DNA of 64,000 nucleotides from Aquitalea denitrificans (GCF_009856625.1 NZ_CP047241.1:3658001-3722000); one strand, 5' to 3'; positions 25,791 to 33,968 are shown, counted from the stretch's first letter. Numbers and translations: made by a program. Notes: generated by a model from the letters alone, not told the origin.

Positions 25791-25811
25791 AACTTCAGGC
25801 CAACTTACCAA

Positions 25812-26642
25812 TTAGTCATCATGCCCTCGGGCCTTGTCCAGTAGCTCCAACTGGTAACGACCGTAAGTCAACAGACCGCGCCAGGTCCAGCGCGCCAGCA
25901 AGTAGCACAAAAACAAGCCACCACCACCCAGCGCCATCAATAGCAAGCCGGTCAGCAGCATGCCATGGCGGCTCAAGCCCCAGTCCAGGCCGCCAATATC
26001 TACCTGCCCTTCCTCATCCTGGATATGCAATTGCCCCAGCGCTTCGCTGCTATCGCGCGCCAGACTGACGACACCATCGCTGGACTGGATGTGAATGCTA
26101 GCCCGACCAGACGATGCCTCACGCACCACATCCACACTTTCACCGTTGCTGCCACGAATGTGGATGTTACCCGCCGGGCCGCCCTGGGCAAAATCCGACC
26201 AGATGGCCCGTACATCACGCGATTCGTGAATGGCCGGCCAGCCGAACAGCTCATTGCACGCCAGTGTGCCAAACAGCACCAGACCGCCAATCAGGATGCC
26301 GGTGGAAGCCAGTGCCGCCATGGTCAGCATCCACAGATAAAACAGGAAGGGAACAGCCAACAGGAAGTTGAGCAGGCCCATACCGGCAATGGCCCCCACC
26401 ACGGCAAACAGGTTGCCGACCGTCTTGCGGTCTTCCCAGCGGGCAATATGATGGCGTGCCATCAGTTCCCGTGCCAGTTGCTGCGGGTCCCCCAGGCCTG
26501 CGGCAATGTCTGCCTCACTACGGCCAGCGGCCAGTCCATCGCAGAAATATTCCTGATAATCGGCGATGATTTCCTGTTTTTCCTGCTGTGGCAGTCGCGC
26601 CAGTGCGTCCTGCAACTGACGGATGAATTCTTGCTGGTTCAT
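25812..26642 (-). CDS. DUF1700 (HAAS) membrane protein with beta-repeat segment
   Basis: A 276-residue protein. Residues 1-60 form the cytoplasmic HAAS/DUF1700 helical domain (FIRQLQDALARLPQQEKQEIIADYQEYF, then AAGLGDPQQLARELMA). Two or three hydrophobic segments follow at about 75-140. A soluble stretch (about 150-220, with NIHIRGSNGESVDVV, ASIHIQSSDG and QLHIQDEEG) looks like short beta repeats of the DUF4097 kind. A final membrane segment lies near 230-255. ATG 26640-26642 overlaps the stop of the PadR gene (ATGA), so the two are translationally coupled. HAAS-PadR pairs are thought to act in envelope-related regulation; the function is unknown. Confidence 0.85.
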   Translation of the reverse strand: MNQQEFIRQLQDALARLPQQEKQEIIADYQEYFCDGLAAGRSEADIAAGLGDPQQLARELMARHHIARWEDRKTVGNLFAVVGAIAGMGLLNFLLAVPFLFYLWMLTMAALASTGILIGGLVLFGTLACNELFGWPAIHESRDVRAIWSDFAQGGPAGNIHIRGSNGESVDVVREASSGRASIHIQSSDGVVSLARDSSEALGQLHIQDEEGQVDIGGLDWGLSRHGMLLTGLLLMALGGGGLFLCYLLARWTWRGLLTYGRYQLELLDKARGHDD

Positions 26643-26977
26643 GCTGTTTCTCCCGTGGCCCGGCCTGCGGCCAGTTGCAACACACTGTTTACATCGCCGA
26701 CAAACTCCTGCCATTCCTGCTGCATCAATGCCAGCTGGCGTCGGCCTTCTGCCGTCAAGGTGTAGTACTTGCGCGATGGCCCGCTGGCCGACTCCACCAG
26801 ATAAGTCGATACCCAGGCTTCGGCCTGCAGACGGCGCATCAGGGGATACATGGTTCCCTCACTCACCTCCATGCTGCGCGACAGGATGCTCACCAATTCG
26901 TAGGCATAGCTGTCTCCCGCCGCCAGTGCAGCCAGCACACACATGTCCAGCGTGCCCTTCTTCAATTGTGTTTTCAT
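26639..26977 (-). CDS. PadR-family transcriptional regulator
   Basis: A 112-residue PadR regulator with a winged HTH (KGTLDMCVLAALAAGDSYAYELVSILS, EVSEGTMYPLMRRLQAEAWV, then YYTLTAEGRRQL) and a short C-terminal dimerisation helix. It belongs to the small PadR-s2 class, usually repressors of their own operon. Its stop overlaps the DUF1700 start by ATGA. The promoter region holds three CCTTGCA-type half-sites, one overlapping the -35, which fits autorepression. The ligand is unknown. Confidence 0.92.
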   Translation of the reverse strand: MKTQLKKGTLDMCVLAALAAGDSYAYELVSILSRSMEVSEGTMYPLMRRLQAEAWVSTYLVESASGPSRKYYTLTAEGRRQLALMQQEWQEFVGDVNSVLQLAAGRATGETA

Positions 26978-26989
26978 GTTTCACCCCTA

Positions 26990-27068
26990 CCTTGCATTGC
27001 ACGATAGTTTGGCGTGCCCAATGCAAGGTCAGACCGGATTCTAGTCCCAGCTATTGTGTATTGCAAGG
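26990..27068 (-). promoter_or_regulatory. padR promoter with repeated operator-like half-sites
   Basis: On the minus strand TTGCAA (27061-27066) and TAGAAT (27038-27043) are separated by exactly 17 bp. CCTTGCATT (26990-26998) and AATGCAAGG (27020-27028) form a 9-bp inverted pair, and TATTGCAAGG (27059-27068) repeats the half-site over the -35. The arrangement suggests PadR binding and autorepression. Confidence 0.6.
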
Positions 27069-27189
27069 TACATGGTAAAACCACGTAGCTAGCCAGACAG
27101 CCCCTCCTAAGAATTATCTGTATAACAACAAGAAAATTCACAATTCATAAAGCATAATCCGTATTATTTTCCATGCAGGAGTGGCAAAC

Positions 27190-28227
27190 ATGAGCAGCAA
27201 AAAGAAATCGCTGGCGCTGGTACTGGGCGGCGGCGCCCCTAACGCCACCTTGATGGCAGGTTCGCTGGTGGCATTCATCGAAGCAGGCGTGGAGTTCGAC
27301 ATCATTTCCACCTCGGGCGCGGGTGCCATTGTCGGCTTGCTCTATACCGCTGCCAAAGGGCAAGACCCGAAAGCCGCACTGGAAAAACTGGCCGACATGG
27401 GGGTGGCCGATGCGCTTTACTCCGCCTTCCCCATCAACTTCAAGGTGTTCAACAAACCGGGGCCGCTGGCCGACATCTGGCGACAGTGGCAGCAAGCCAA
27501 CCCGTTACTGCAAGCCATCCAGGCCCAGGCTGACCAGGGGCCGCTGCAGCGTCTGGCTGCCGACTGGAGCAGCTGGCTGATGGCTACACTCTGCCCTAGC
27601 GATCTGAACGCCCAAAGCCAGGGCCTGTGCGCCCATGTGCCGTTTATCGATCAAGTGGTGGACTTCAGCAAACTGGCCAGCATCAAGCCGCAGTTTTACC
27701 TGAATGCTTACAACCTCAGCCAAAAGCGCATGGATTGCTGGGACAAGCAGCAAATCACCCATGAACATTTTCTGGCCGCCCTGTCCTTCCCGCTGATCTA
27801 CCCGCCCTACCTGCTGGATGACAATTACTACATCGAAGGCGCTGCCATTGACACCCTCAACTTCAAGCGCCTGTTCCAGGATCACCCTCATATCGACACC
27901 ACCGTGGTGTTCGATGTATTGGGCAGCGAAGAGATCCTGCATCCGCCGCGTGACCTGTACGACGCCTGGGTGCAGTCCATCATCACCCCGCTGACTGAAA
28001 TTGCCCGTGATGACCTGAAGCTGTTCGAGGCCCTGCACAACAAGGATGCCGAGGGCAAGCCGCGCACCAAGTTGCTGCGTGTGGCTTACGACCAGTTCAT
28101 CCGTCCGGAGCAGCGTGAGCAGGAACTGGACTGGTCCTATTCCAACCTGTCGCAGATGTACCAGGCCGGCTATGCCGCCGGACAGGCGCTGTGCCGCGAC
28201 CATGCCGCCGAACTGGGCCTGGCCTGA
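27190..28227 (+). CDS. Patatin-like protein with degenerate catalytic motifs
   Basis: A 345-residue cytosolic protein with the patatin fold. LALVLGGGAPNATLMAGSLVAF supplies the glycine loop (G13-G15), and DIISTSGAGAIVGLLY aligns with the nucleophile elbow. In ordinary patatins this elbow is GTSAG; here the aligned residues are TSGAG, so the serine position reads Gly 43 with a Ser one place earlier. The catalytic DGG/DGA motif reads IEGA (Glu 216). Lipase activity is therefore doubtful. ATG 27190 (MSSKKKS) follows GGAG; an in-frame ATG three codons earlier is possible. It is divergent from padR. Confidence 0.75.
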   Translation: MSSKKKSLALVLGGGAPNATLMAGSLVAFIEAGVEFDIISTSGAGAIVGLLYTAAKGQDPKAALEKLADMGVADALYSAFPINFKVFNKPGPLADIWRQWQQANPLLQAIQAQADQGPLQRLAADWSSWLMATLCPSDLNAQSQGLCAHVPFIDQVVDFSKLASIKPQFYLNAYNLSQKRMDCWDKQQITHEHFLAALSFPLIYPPYLLDDNYYIEGAAIDTLNFKRLFQDHPHIDTTVVFDVLGSEEILHPPRDLYDAWVQSIITPLTEIARDDLKLFEALHNKDAEGKPRTKLLRVAYDQFIRPEQREQELDWSYSNLSQMYQAGYAAGQALCRDHAAELGLA

Positions 28228-28243
28228 TTCTTTCGCCGCAATG

Positions 28244-28273
28244 CAACAAGGGCTGCCGCAGCAGCCCTTGTTG
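28244..28273. terminator. 13-bp hairpin between convergent genes
   Basis: CAACAAGGGCTGC CGCA GCAGCCCTTGTTG is a perfect stem between the patatin-like gene and arcC. There is no T-run on either strand, so it may act as an mRNA end stabiliser more than a terminator. Confidence 0.55.
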
Positions 28274-28338
28274 ATCCACACCTCACCTGCCCCTCAGCCG
28301 ACGTCGCAACGCAGCAGCAGGTGTTTCAGCGCCCTGGC

Positions 28339-29283
28339 TCAGTACCACTCGATCCCGGTCTTCTCGGTGGAGATGATGGTGCCGGCTTCGCCCTTGACGA
28401 TCTTCTCGATGTCTTCCAGCGCGCCAATCACTGCACGCTTGCCGGTCAGGCGGGCGAATTCGCAGGCGGCTTCCACTTTCGGGCCCATCGAACCGGCGGC
28501 AAAGCCCAGCTTGTCCATTTCGTCCGGGTGGGCGTGGCGGATGGCTTTGGCTTCCGGGGTGCCCCAGCCAACAAACACGCTCTTCACGTCGGTGGCGATG
28601 ACGAAGTAGTCTGCGTCCACTTCGCGTGCCAGCAGGGCGGAGGCCAGGTCTTTGTCGATCACCGCTTCCACGCCCACCAGCTTGTCGCCCTGGTACATGG
28701 TGGGGATGCCGCCACCACCGGCAGCAATCACGACCGCGCCTTTTTCGATCATCCATTTGATGGGCCGCAGTTCGAAGATGCGTTTCGGTTTCGGGCTGGG
28801 TACCACGCGGCGGTAGTAGTCGCCGTCGGCTTTCACCGTCCAGCCGTGGCTGGCAGCCAGCGCTTCAGCTTCTTCCTTGCTGTATACCGGGCCGACGAAC
28901 TTGGTGGGGTTCTGGAAGGCCGGGTCGGCTGCGTCGACTTCGGTCTGGGTCAGAATGGTGGCCAGCGGCACTTCAAACGGCAGCACGTTGCCCAGTTCCT
29001 GTTCGATCATGTAGCCGATCATGCCTTCGGTCTGCGCACCCAGTACATCCAGCGGATAGGGGGTGACCTTGCCGTCGACGTGGCGGGCGTAGGCGTCGTT
29101 TTGCAGGCCGAGCAAGCCTACTTGCGGGCCGTTGCCGTGGCACATCACCAGGTTGTGGCCCAGCCGGGTGACGGCGGCCAGTTGTTCGGCGGCCACCTTG
29201 ACGTTGGCGCGTTGGTTGTCAGCGGTCATGGCTTCGCCACGACGTTGCAGGGCATTGCCGCCCAGGGCTACGACGACTCGCAT
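28339..29283 (-). CDS. arcC: Carbamate kinase
   Basis: A 314-residue enzyme that makes ATP from carbamoyl phosphate and ADP, the energy-yielding last step of the arginine deiminase pathway. The amino acid kinase fold starts VVVALGGNALQRRG. MCHGNGPQVGLL, IAAGGGGIPTM and DKDLASALLA follow. ATG 29281-29283 follows AAGGAAA. It is the last gene of arcDABC and is separated from arcB by an unusual 265-nt structured spacer. Confidence 0.96.
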   Translation of the reverse strand: MRVVVALGGNALQRRGEAMTADNQRANVKVAAEQLAAVTRLGHNLVMCHGNGPQVGLLGLQNDAYARHVDGKVTPYPLDVLGAQTEGMIGYMIEQELGNVLPFEVPLATILTQTEVDAADPAFQNPTKFVGPVYSKEEAEALAASHGWTVKADGDYYRRVVPSPKPKRIFELRPIKWMIEKGAVVIAAGGGGIPTMYQGDKLVGVEAVIDKDLASALLAREVDADYFVIATDVKSVFVGWGTPEAKAIRHAHPDEMDKLGFAAGSMGPKVEAACEFARLTGKRAVIGALEDIEKIVKGEAGTIISTEKTGIEWY

Positions 29284-29302
29284 GATGTTTCCTTTTCTGG
29301 CC

Positions 29303-29536
29303 CTGTCCGCGCGGTCGGGACAGTGGCGTGGCCGGTCTGCCTGTGGCAGGCCGGTGTGTGTCGGATGGGGCGGCAGGTCACCGGGGGATGACCTGCCGGA
29401 GGGTGGAATCCGCCTGAGTGAGGGGGTGCGGATTCCGCCGCCACGACTTCAAGGGGGTGTCGTCGTGGTGGGTGAAACGGTGTTGCTGTCAGACTTCAGG
29501 CACTGGCGGTGTGGCAAAGTCGTAGGGCTTTGCCAC
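29303..29536 (-). repeat. Array of hairpins in the arcB-arcC spacer
   Basis: At least four strong palindromes and two weaker ones lie in 234 nt. GTGGCAAAG/CTTTGCCAC is at 29511-29536, CCACGAC/GTCGTGG at 29441-29468, GGAATCCGC/GCGGATTCC at 29405-29436, and CGGCAGGTCA/TGACCTGCCG at 29371-29398. An interrupted GCCGG-CTGCC/GGCAG-CCGG lies near 29331-29354 and CTGTCC/GGACAG at 29303-29323. No open reading frame of note is inside. They may set the arcC to arcB mRNA ratio. Confidence 0.7.
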
Positions 29537-29548
29537 GATGCCTCAGGC

Positions 29549-30559
29549 TTAATCTCCGAGCGTCGCTACCAAGATGGCCTTGATGGTGTGCATGCGGTTC
29601 TCGGCTTGCTCGAAGGCAATGCAGGCTTCGCTTTCGAACACGTCTTCGGTCACTTCAATGCCATTGGCCAGGTCCGGGTACTGGGCGGCGATTTCCTTGC
29701 CGACCTTGGTTTCGCTGTTGTGGTAGGCCGGCAGGCAGTGCATGAACTTGACTTGCGGGTTCTGTGCAGCAGCCATCAGCGCGGCATTCACTTGGTAAGG
29801 CTTAAGCAGGCGGATGCGTTCGGCCCACACTTCGGCCGGTTCGCCCATCGATACCCAGACGTCGGTATGGATGAAGTCAGTCCCCTTGACGGCTTCAGCA
29901 GCGTCTTCGGTCAGGGTGATGCGAGCACCGGTGCGGGCGGCGATTTCACGGCATTCGGCTACCAGTTCGTCGGTCGGCCACAGGTGTTTCGGGGCGCCGA
30001 TGCGGACGTCCATGCCCAGCTTGGCACCAATCACCAGCAGGGAGTTGCCCATATTGTTGCGGGCGTCGCCCAGGTAGGTGTAGCTGATTTGCGAGATGGG
30101 CTTGTCGCTGTTTTCCCACATGGTCAGCACGTCGGCCAGCATCTGGGTGGGGTGCCATTCGTCGGTCAGGCCGTTGTACACCGGGACGCCGGCAAATTTG
30201 GCCAGTTCGTTCTCCACCATGTCCTGGTCGAAGCCACGGTATTCGATGGCGTCATACATGCGACCCAGCACGCGGGCGGTGTCTTTCATCGATTCCTTGA
30301 TACCGATCTGCGAGCCGGACGGTCCGAGGTAGGTGACGTTGGCACCCTGGTCGTAGCAGGCTACTTCGAACGCACAGCGGGTGCGGGTGGAGGTTTTTTC
30401 GAAGATCAGGGCGATGTTCTTGCCCTTCAGGTGTTGCTGTTCGGTGCCGGTGTACTTGGCGCGTTTCAGGTCGCGGGCCAGGTCGAGCATGTAGCGGATT
30501 TCGCGCGGGGTGAAGTCCAGCATGCGGAGGAAGTTGCGGTTGCGCAGATTGAAGGCCAT
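29549..30559 (-). CDS. arcB: Ornithine carbamoyltransferase, catabolic
   Basis: A 336-residue enzyme that splits citrulline with phosphate into ornithine and carbamoyl phosphate in the arginine deiminase pathway. The carbamoyl-phosphate site FEKTSTRTRCAFEVA, ornithine-site motifs NGLTDEWHPTQMLADVLTM and DVWVSMGE, and the catalytic FMHCLPAYHN are present. The sequence resembles Pseudomonas aeruginosa ArcB more than anabolic ArgF, and it lies inside arcDABC. ATG 30557-30559 has AAGGAG upstream. Confidence 0.93.
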   Translation of the reverse strand: MAFNLRNRNFLRMLDFTPREIRYMLDLARDLKRAKYTGTEQQHLKGKNIALIFEKTSTRTRCAFEVACYDQGANVTYLGPSGSQIGIKESMKDTARVLGRMYDAIEYRGFDQDMVENELAKFAGVPVYNGLTDEWHPTQMLADVLTMWENSDKPISQISYTYLGDARNNMGNSLLVIGAKLGMDVRIGAPKHLWPTDELVAECREIAARTGARITLTEDAAEAVKGTDFIHTDVWVSMGEPAEVWAERIRLLKPYQVNAALMAAAQNPQVKFMHCLPAYHNSETKVGKEIAAQYPDLANGIEVTEDVFESEACIAFEQAENRMHTIKAILVATLGD

Positions 30560-30584
30560 GGTAACACTCCTTGTTTCGGTGCCG

Positions 30585-30609
30585 GGTGGCGGGCTTGGCC
30601 GTCGCCACC
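30585..30609 (-). repeat. Hairpin in the arcA-arcB spacer
   Basis: GGTGGCG / CGCCACC with an 11-nt GC-rich loop lies just ahead of the arcB ribosome-binding site. It has no T-run and may stabilise or process the operon mRNA. Confidence 0.55.
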
Positions 30610-30650
30610 GGGCGATATTGATGTGCTTGGTGTGCTGCGGGTGCAGCGGT

Positions 30651-31886
30651 TTAAATCTTCACTTCGTCACGGATGATCGGGCAGGTCATGCAGTGACCAC
30701 CGCCACGGCCACGGCCCAGTTCGGAGGCCGGAATCTCGATCACTTCCACGCCGTGCTGACGCATCAGCTTGTTGGTGTAGGTGTTGCGGTCGTAGGCCAC
30801 CACCACGCGGCGGTCCAGGGCCACCACGTTGTTGCCGTCATCCCATTGTTCGCGTTCGCGCTGGTAGGCATCGCCGGCGGTCTGGATGATGTGGACTTCC
30901 TTCAGGCCCAGTGCCTGGCGTACCACTTCGGTAAACGGTACGCCGTCGTGGCGTTCGAAACGGATTTCGCCTTCCTTGTCAGCGGCGTAGATGCTGGTGC
31001 AGACGATGTCGTTGACCACGTCCGGGAATACCGACAGCAGGTCGATATCCAGGAAGCTGAATACGGTGTCCAGGTGCATGGCGGCACGCGATTTGGGCAT
31101 CTGGCAGGCAATCACACGGGTGGCGCCGCCTTGCTTGCCCAGCACGTTCCTGGCCACTTGCACCACGGCTTGCGGGCTGGTGCGTTCGCCCATGCCGATG
31201 AGCACCACGCCGTTGCCGATCGGCATCACGTCGCCGCCTTCCAGCGTGGCCGGGCCGTGGTTCTTGTCGCAATCGCCCCACCATACGTTGACCTTGCCGG
31301 CGAAGTACGGGTGGTGCTGGTAGATGGCTTGCAGGATCAGGGTTTCCTGACGGCGGGCCGGCCAGTACATCGGGTTGAGCGTCACGCCTTCATAGATCCA
31401 GCAGGACGGGTCGCGCTGGAACAGGCTGTTCGGGATCGGCGGAATGACGAATTCGGACTGGTCCAGATAGCCGCCGAACAGGCCTTTGGGGTCGAACGGC
31501 AGTTCGAACTTGGCGATGCCGCCAATCAGGTGTTCGGCCAGTTGGGTGGACGGCATTTCGTCCAGCCAGCTGCGCAGGTCGGTCAGCATGCCGATACCGA
31601 CGTTGTCGGCCTTGACCTTGCGGTCCAGCAGCCAGCTGCGGGCGGCCTTGTCGTCCAGCACCTGGGCCAGGGCGTCGTGGGCTTCGATTACATGGATGCC
31701 ACGGGCGCGCATCTGTTCAACCATGTAGGCGTGGTCTTTCTGGGCGCGTTCCACCCAGATCACGTCATCAAACAGCAGGTCGTGGCAGTTGTCGGGGGTG
31801 AGGCGTTTGTGGGCCAGGCCCGGACGGCACACCATCACGCTACGCAGCTTGCCGCATTCGGAATGAACACCAAATTTGTTGGTCAT
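30651..31886 (-). CDS. arcA: Arginine deiminase
   Basis: A 411-residue enzyme that hydrolyses arginine to citrulline and ammonia. The active-site signature is complete: QRDPSCWIYEGV, LEGGDVMPIG, MHLDTVFSF and the C-terminal nucleophile GGGHCMTCPI. ATG 31884-31886 is chosen because AAGGAG lies 8 nt upstream; two extra codons (MI) are possible in frame. It is the second gene of arcDABC. The pathway yields ATP and alkali when oxygen is short, and the operon lies behind an FNR/ANR-type box. Confidence 0.96.
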   Translation of the reverse strand: MTNKFGVHSECGKLRSVMVCRPGLAHKRLTPDNCHDLLFDDVIWVERAQKDHAYMVEQMRARGIHVIEAHDALAQVLDDKAARSWLLDRKVKADNVGIGMLTDLRSWLDEMPSTQLAEHLIGGIAKFELPFDPKGLFGGYLDQSEFVIPPIPNSLFQRDPSCWIYEGVTLNPMYWPARRQETLILQAIYQHHPYFAGKVNVWWGDCDKNHGPATLEGGDVMPIGNGVVLIGMGERTSPQAVVQVARNVLGKQGGATRVIACQMPKSRAAMHLDTVFSFLDIDLLSVFPDVVNDIVCTSIYAADKEGEIRFERHDGVPFTEVVRQALGLKEVHIIQTAGDAYQREREQWDDGNNVVALDRRVVVAYDRNTYTNKLMRQHGVEVIEIPASELGRGRGGGHCMTCPIIRDEVKI

Positions 31887-31963
31887 GATCAAACTCCTTC
31901 AATTCAGGTAAGGGAGTCGGGGAGCACCCTTGAGGCGCTCCTCAGAAATGTTGTTGTCTTGTC

Positions 31964-33403
31964 TTAGAGGGTGAGCTGGCCGGTGAACAGCTCGTAGGCT
32001 GCAATCACACCCAGTACCACAATGATGGCGGCCAGTACGGCTTCAGCACCCTTGAACGGCTTCTCGCCATGTTCTTTCTTGGCCCACAGGTAGAACAGCA
32101 GGCCCGGGGCATACAGCACCATCGACAAGAACAGGTACTTCACACCAGCGGCGTAGATCAGCCATACACCGTACACACTGGCGATACCGGCAATACTCAG
32201 GTCACGACCCTTGCCTTCACTTGCCTGATAGCCTTCGCCACGCTGGGCCACCATGAAGGAATACACGGCGCACAACAGGTAAGGAATCAGGATCATCGAG
32301 GTGGCCAGCGACAGCAGTGCCAGGTAACCGGCCGAGCTGAACAGGGTGATGACCAGGAACAGCTGGATCAGACCGTTGGTCAGCCACAGCGAGGCAGCAG
32401 GCGAGCCATTGGCATTGGTGGTACCGAAGATACGCGGCATCACACCGTCTTTACCGGCCAGGTAAGGCGCTTCAGCAGCCAGCAGCGTCCAGGCCAGCAG
32501 CGCACCACCCACCGAAATCACCAAGCCGGCGTTCATGATGTTGGCACCCCAGGGTCCAATGGCCTTTTCCAGCACATAGGCGGTAGACGGGTTCTTCAGG
32601 GCGGCCAGCTCGGGCTGGGTCATCACGCCCAGCGACAGTACCGACACGGCAACCAAGAGGGCGATGGTCAGCAGGAAACCGACTACGGTAGCCTTGCCCA
32701 CATCACTCATCTTCTCGGCACGGCCAGAGAACATCGACGCACCTTCGATACCGATGAATACCCACACGGTCACCAGCATGGTGCTCTTCACCTGATCGAC
32801 AATCGAACCCAGTTTCGGATTACCCCAGAAATCCAGATTGAAGGTGTCAATCCTGAAGGCAAACACCACCAGTACGATGAACAGGGCCAGCGGTACCAGC
32901 TTGGCAATGGTGGTGATGGTGTTGATGAAGGCCGCACCATGTACGCCACGCAGTACCAGGAAATGCAGGCCCCACAACAGCACCGAGGCACAGATGATGG
33001 CGGTTGGCGTGTTGCCGTCACCAAAAGCGTGGAACCAGAAGCCCAGTGCCGAGAACATCACGACAAAGTAGGAAACGTTACCGATCCAGGCTGAAATCCA
33101 GTAACCCCAGGCCGAGTTGAAGCCCATGTAGTCACCAAAGCCAGCCCGGGCATAGCCATAAACCCCGCCTTCTACTTCCGGTTTACGGTTGGCCAGCATC
33201 TGGAAGGCAAATGCCAGTGTCAGCATGCCAAGGAAGGTGATGGCCCAACCAATGATGATGGCACCGGCACCGGCACCTGCCGCCATGTTTTGCGGTAGCG
33301 AGAAGATGCCGCCACCAATCATGGAACCCACTACCAGTGCGGTGAGCGCACCCAGTTTCAGTTTGGGTGCTCCTCCACCTTGTACTTCCGTTTCAGTGGA
33401 CAT
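31964..33403 (-). CDS. arcD: Arginine/ornithine antiporter
   Basis: A 479-residue APC-superfamily exchanger with 12-13 membrane spans. The N-terminal motif LGALTALVVGSMIGGGIFSLPQN and MLANRKPEVEGGVYGYAR are typical of basic amino acid antiporters. VWVFIGIEGASMFSGRAE in TM6 is the arginine/ornithine subgroup mark. It brings in arginine in exchange for ornithine with no energy cost. It is the first gene of arcDABC, the same order as in Pseudomonas aeruginosa. ATG 33401-33403 has CGGAG upstream. Confidence 0.94.
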   Translation of the reverse strand: MSTETEVQGGGAPKLKLGALTALVVGSMIGGGIFSLPQNMAAGAGAGAIIIGWAITFLGMLTLAFAFQMLANRKPEVEGGVYGYARAGFGDYMGFNSAWGYWISAWIGNVSYFVVMFSALGFWFHAFGDGNTPTAIICASVLLWGLHFLVLRGVHGAAFINTITTIAKLVPLALFIVLVVFAFRIDTFNLDFWGNPKLGSIVDQVKSTMLVTVWVFIGIEGASMFSGRAEKMSDVGKATVVGFLLTIALLVAVSVLSLGVMTQPELAALKNPSTAYVLEKAIGPWGANIMNAGLVISVGGALLAWTLLAAEAPYLAGKDGVMPRIFGTTNANGSPAASLWLTNGLIQLFLVITLFSSAGYLALLSLATSMILIPYLLCAVYSFMVAQRGEGYQASEGKGRDLSIAGIASVYGVWLIYAAGVKYLFLSMVLYAPGLLFYLWAKKEHGEKPFKGAEAVLAAIIVVLGVIAAYELFTGQLTL

Positions 33404-33530
33404 TTTCGTTCTCCGTGAAATACATTGATCTGAAAACTATCTGTATATTATTAATTTCTAATTCGTTGATGTAATGATAGTGATGGACGCGCAAGGCTTC
33501 CAGAAACCACAAACAGATGTTTGACCAGGA

Positions 33531-33544
33531 TCAAATGAAAAAAA
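33531..33544 (-). promoter_or_regulatory. FNR/ANR-type box upstream of arcD
   Basis: On the minus strand TTGATCCTGGTCAA matches TTGAT-N4-ATCAA with one mismatch. It is 128 nt upstream of the arcD start and fits anaerobic induction of the arginine deiminase operon. Confidence 0.7.
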
Positions 33545-33694
33545 GGATGCTGCCGGACAACAGGAAACAAGATGGCTGGGTTATAGGTAGTTAGCCCAAT
33601 TTATCCCAATTGAATTTATAAATTTACAACCATGCTTTATTAGCAATAATTCACAGCTATTGATTAAACAATCAATCACATATGGGTAATGGGC

Positions 33695-33726
33695 AAAAAA
33701 AATGGATACGGCCCACCACCGTATCC
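33695..33726 (-). terminator. Terminator of the small membrane protein gene
   Basis: GGATACGG / CCGTATCC is an 8-bp perfect stem with a 7-nt loop followed on the minus strand by eight T. It separates the small gene from the arc operon. Confidence 0.88.
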
Positions 33727-33778
33727 ACCAACACACACATCAAGAGGAAATCTAGACTTACACCACAATCAAACTGAT

Positions 33779-33916
33779 TCAGTCATTCGGCCCAGCGTTT
33801 TTCACCTTGCGGCTAATGACAAAGATCACACCGCATACCACCACGGTAGCAAAGACAATGGTTGCCAAACCCAGAACACCGACATCGTCGGAAAGAAGTT
33901 GACCCAGCAGTTCCAT
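33779..33916 (-). CDS. 45-residue membrane protein, DUF3149-like
   Basis: A short gene reading MELLGQLLSDDVGVLGLATI at the start. A hydrophobic span at about 14-34 (rich in Val, Ile and Phe) and a basic tail SRKVKNAG follow, so it is a single-span inner-membrane peptide, probably N-out or peripheral. The amino-end pattern LLxSDDVG followed by one span resembles DUF3149 proteins of betaproteobacteria; I cannot confirm this by search. AGAGGAG precedes ATG 33914-33916. It has its own FNR-type promoter and terminator, which argues strongly that it is a real, oxygen-regulated gene. Function unknown. Confidence 0.75.
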   Translation of the reverse strand: MELLGQLLSDDVGVLGLATIVFATVVVCGVIFVISRKVKNAGPND

Positions 33917-33968
33917 TTCTCACTCCTCTAGCTGGCGGTTTGCCGCCTTGATTGATTAGTCGACGGTC

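Larger units (their letters stand above)
33404..33778. other. arcD upstream region (375 nt without a protein gene)
   Basis: This stretch holds the arcD leader, an AT-rich tract (33425-33480), an FNR-type box (33531-33544), a palindrome TTGATT-AAAC-AATCAA (33660-33675) of unknown role, and the terminator of the small upstream gene (33695-33726). No clear -10 sits at the class II distance from the box. TATCAT (33474-33479 on the minus strand) would place it near -71. Confidence 0.6.

Noticed and set aside
33660..33675. TTGATTAAACAATCAA as a third FNR box
   Set aside because: The half-sites are separated by six bases, not four, so it does not fit FNR/ANR; it remains an unexplained palindrome.
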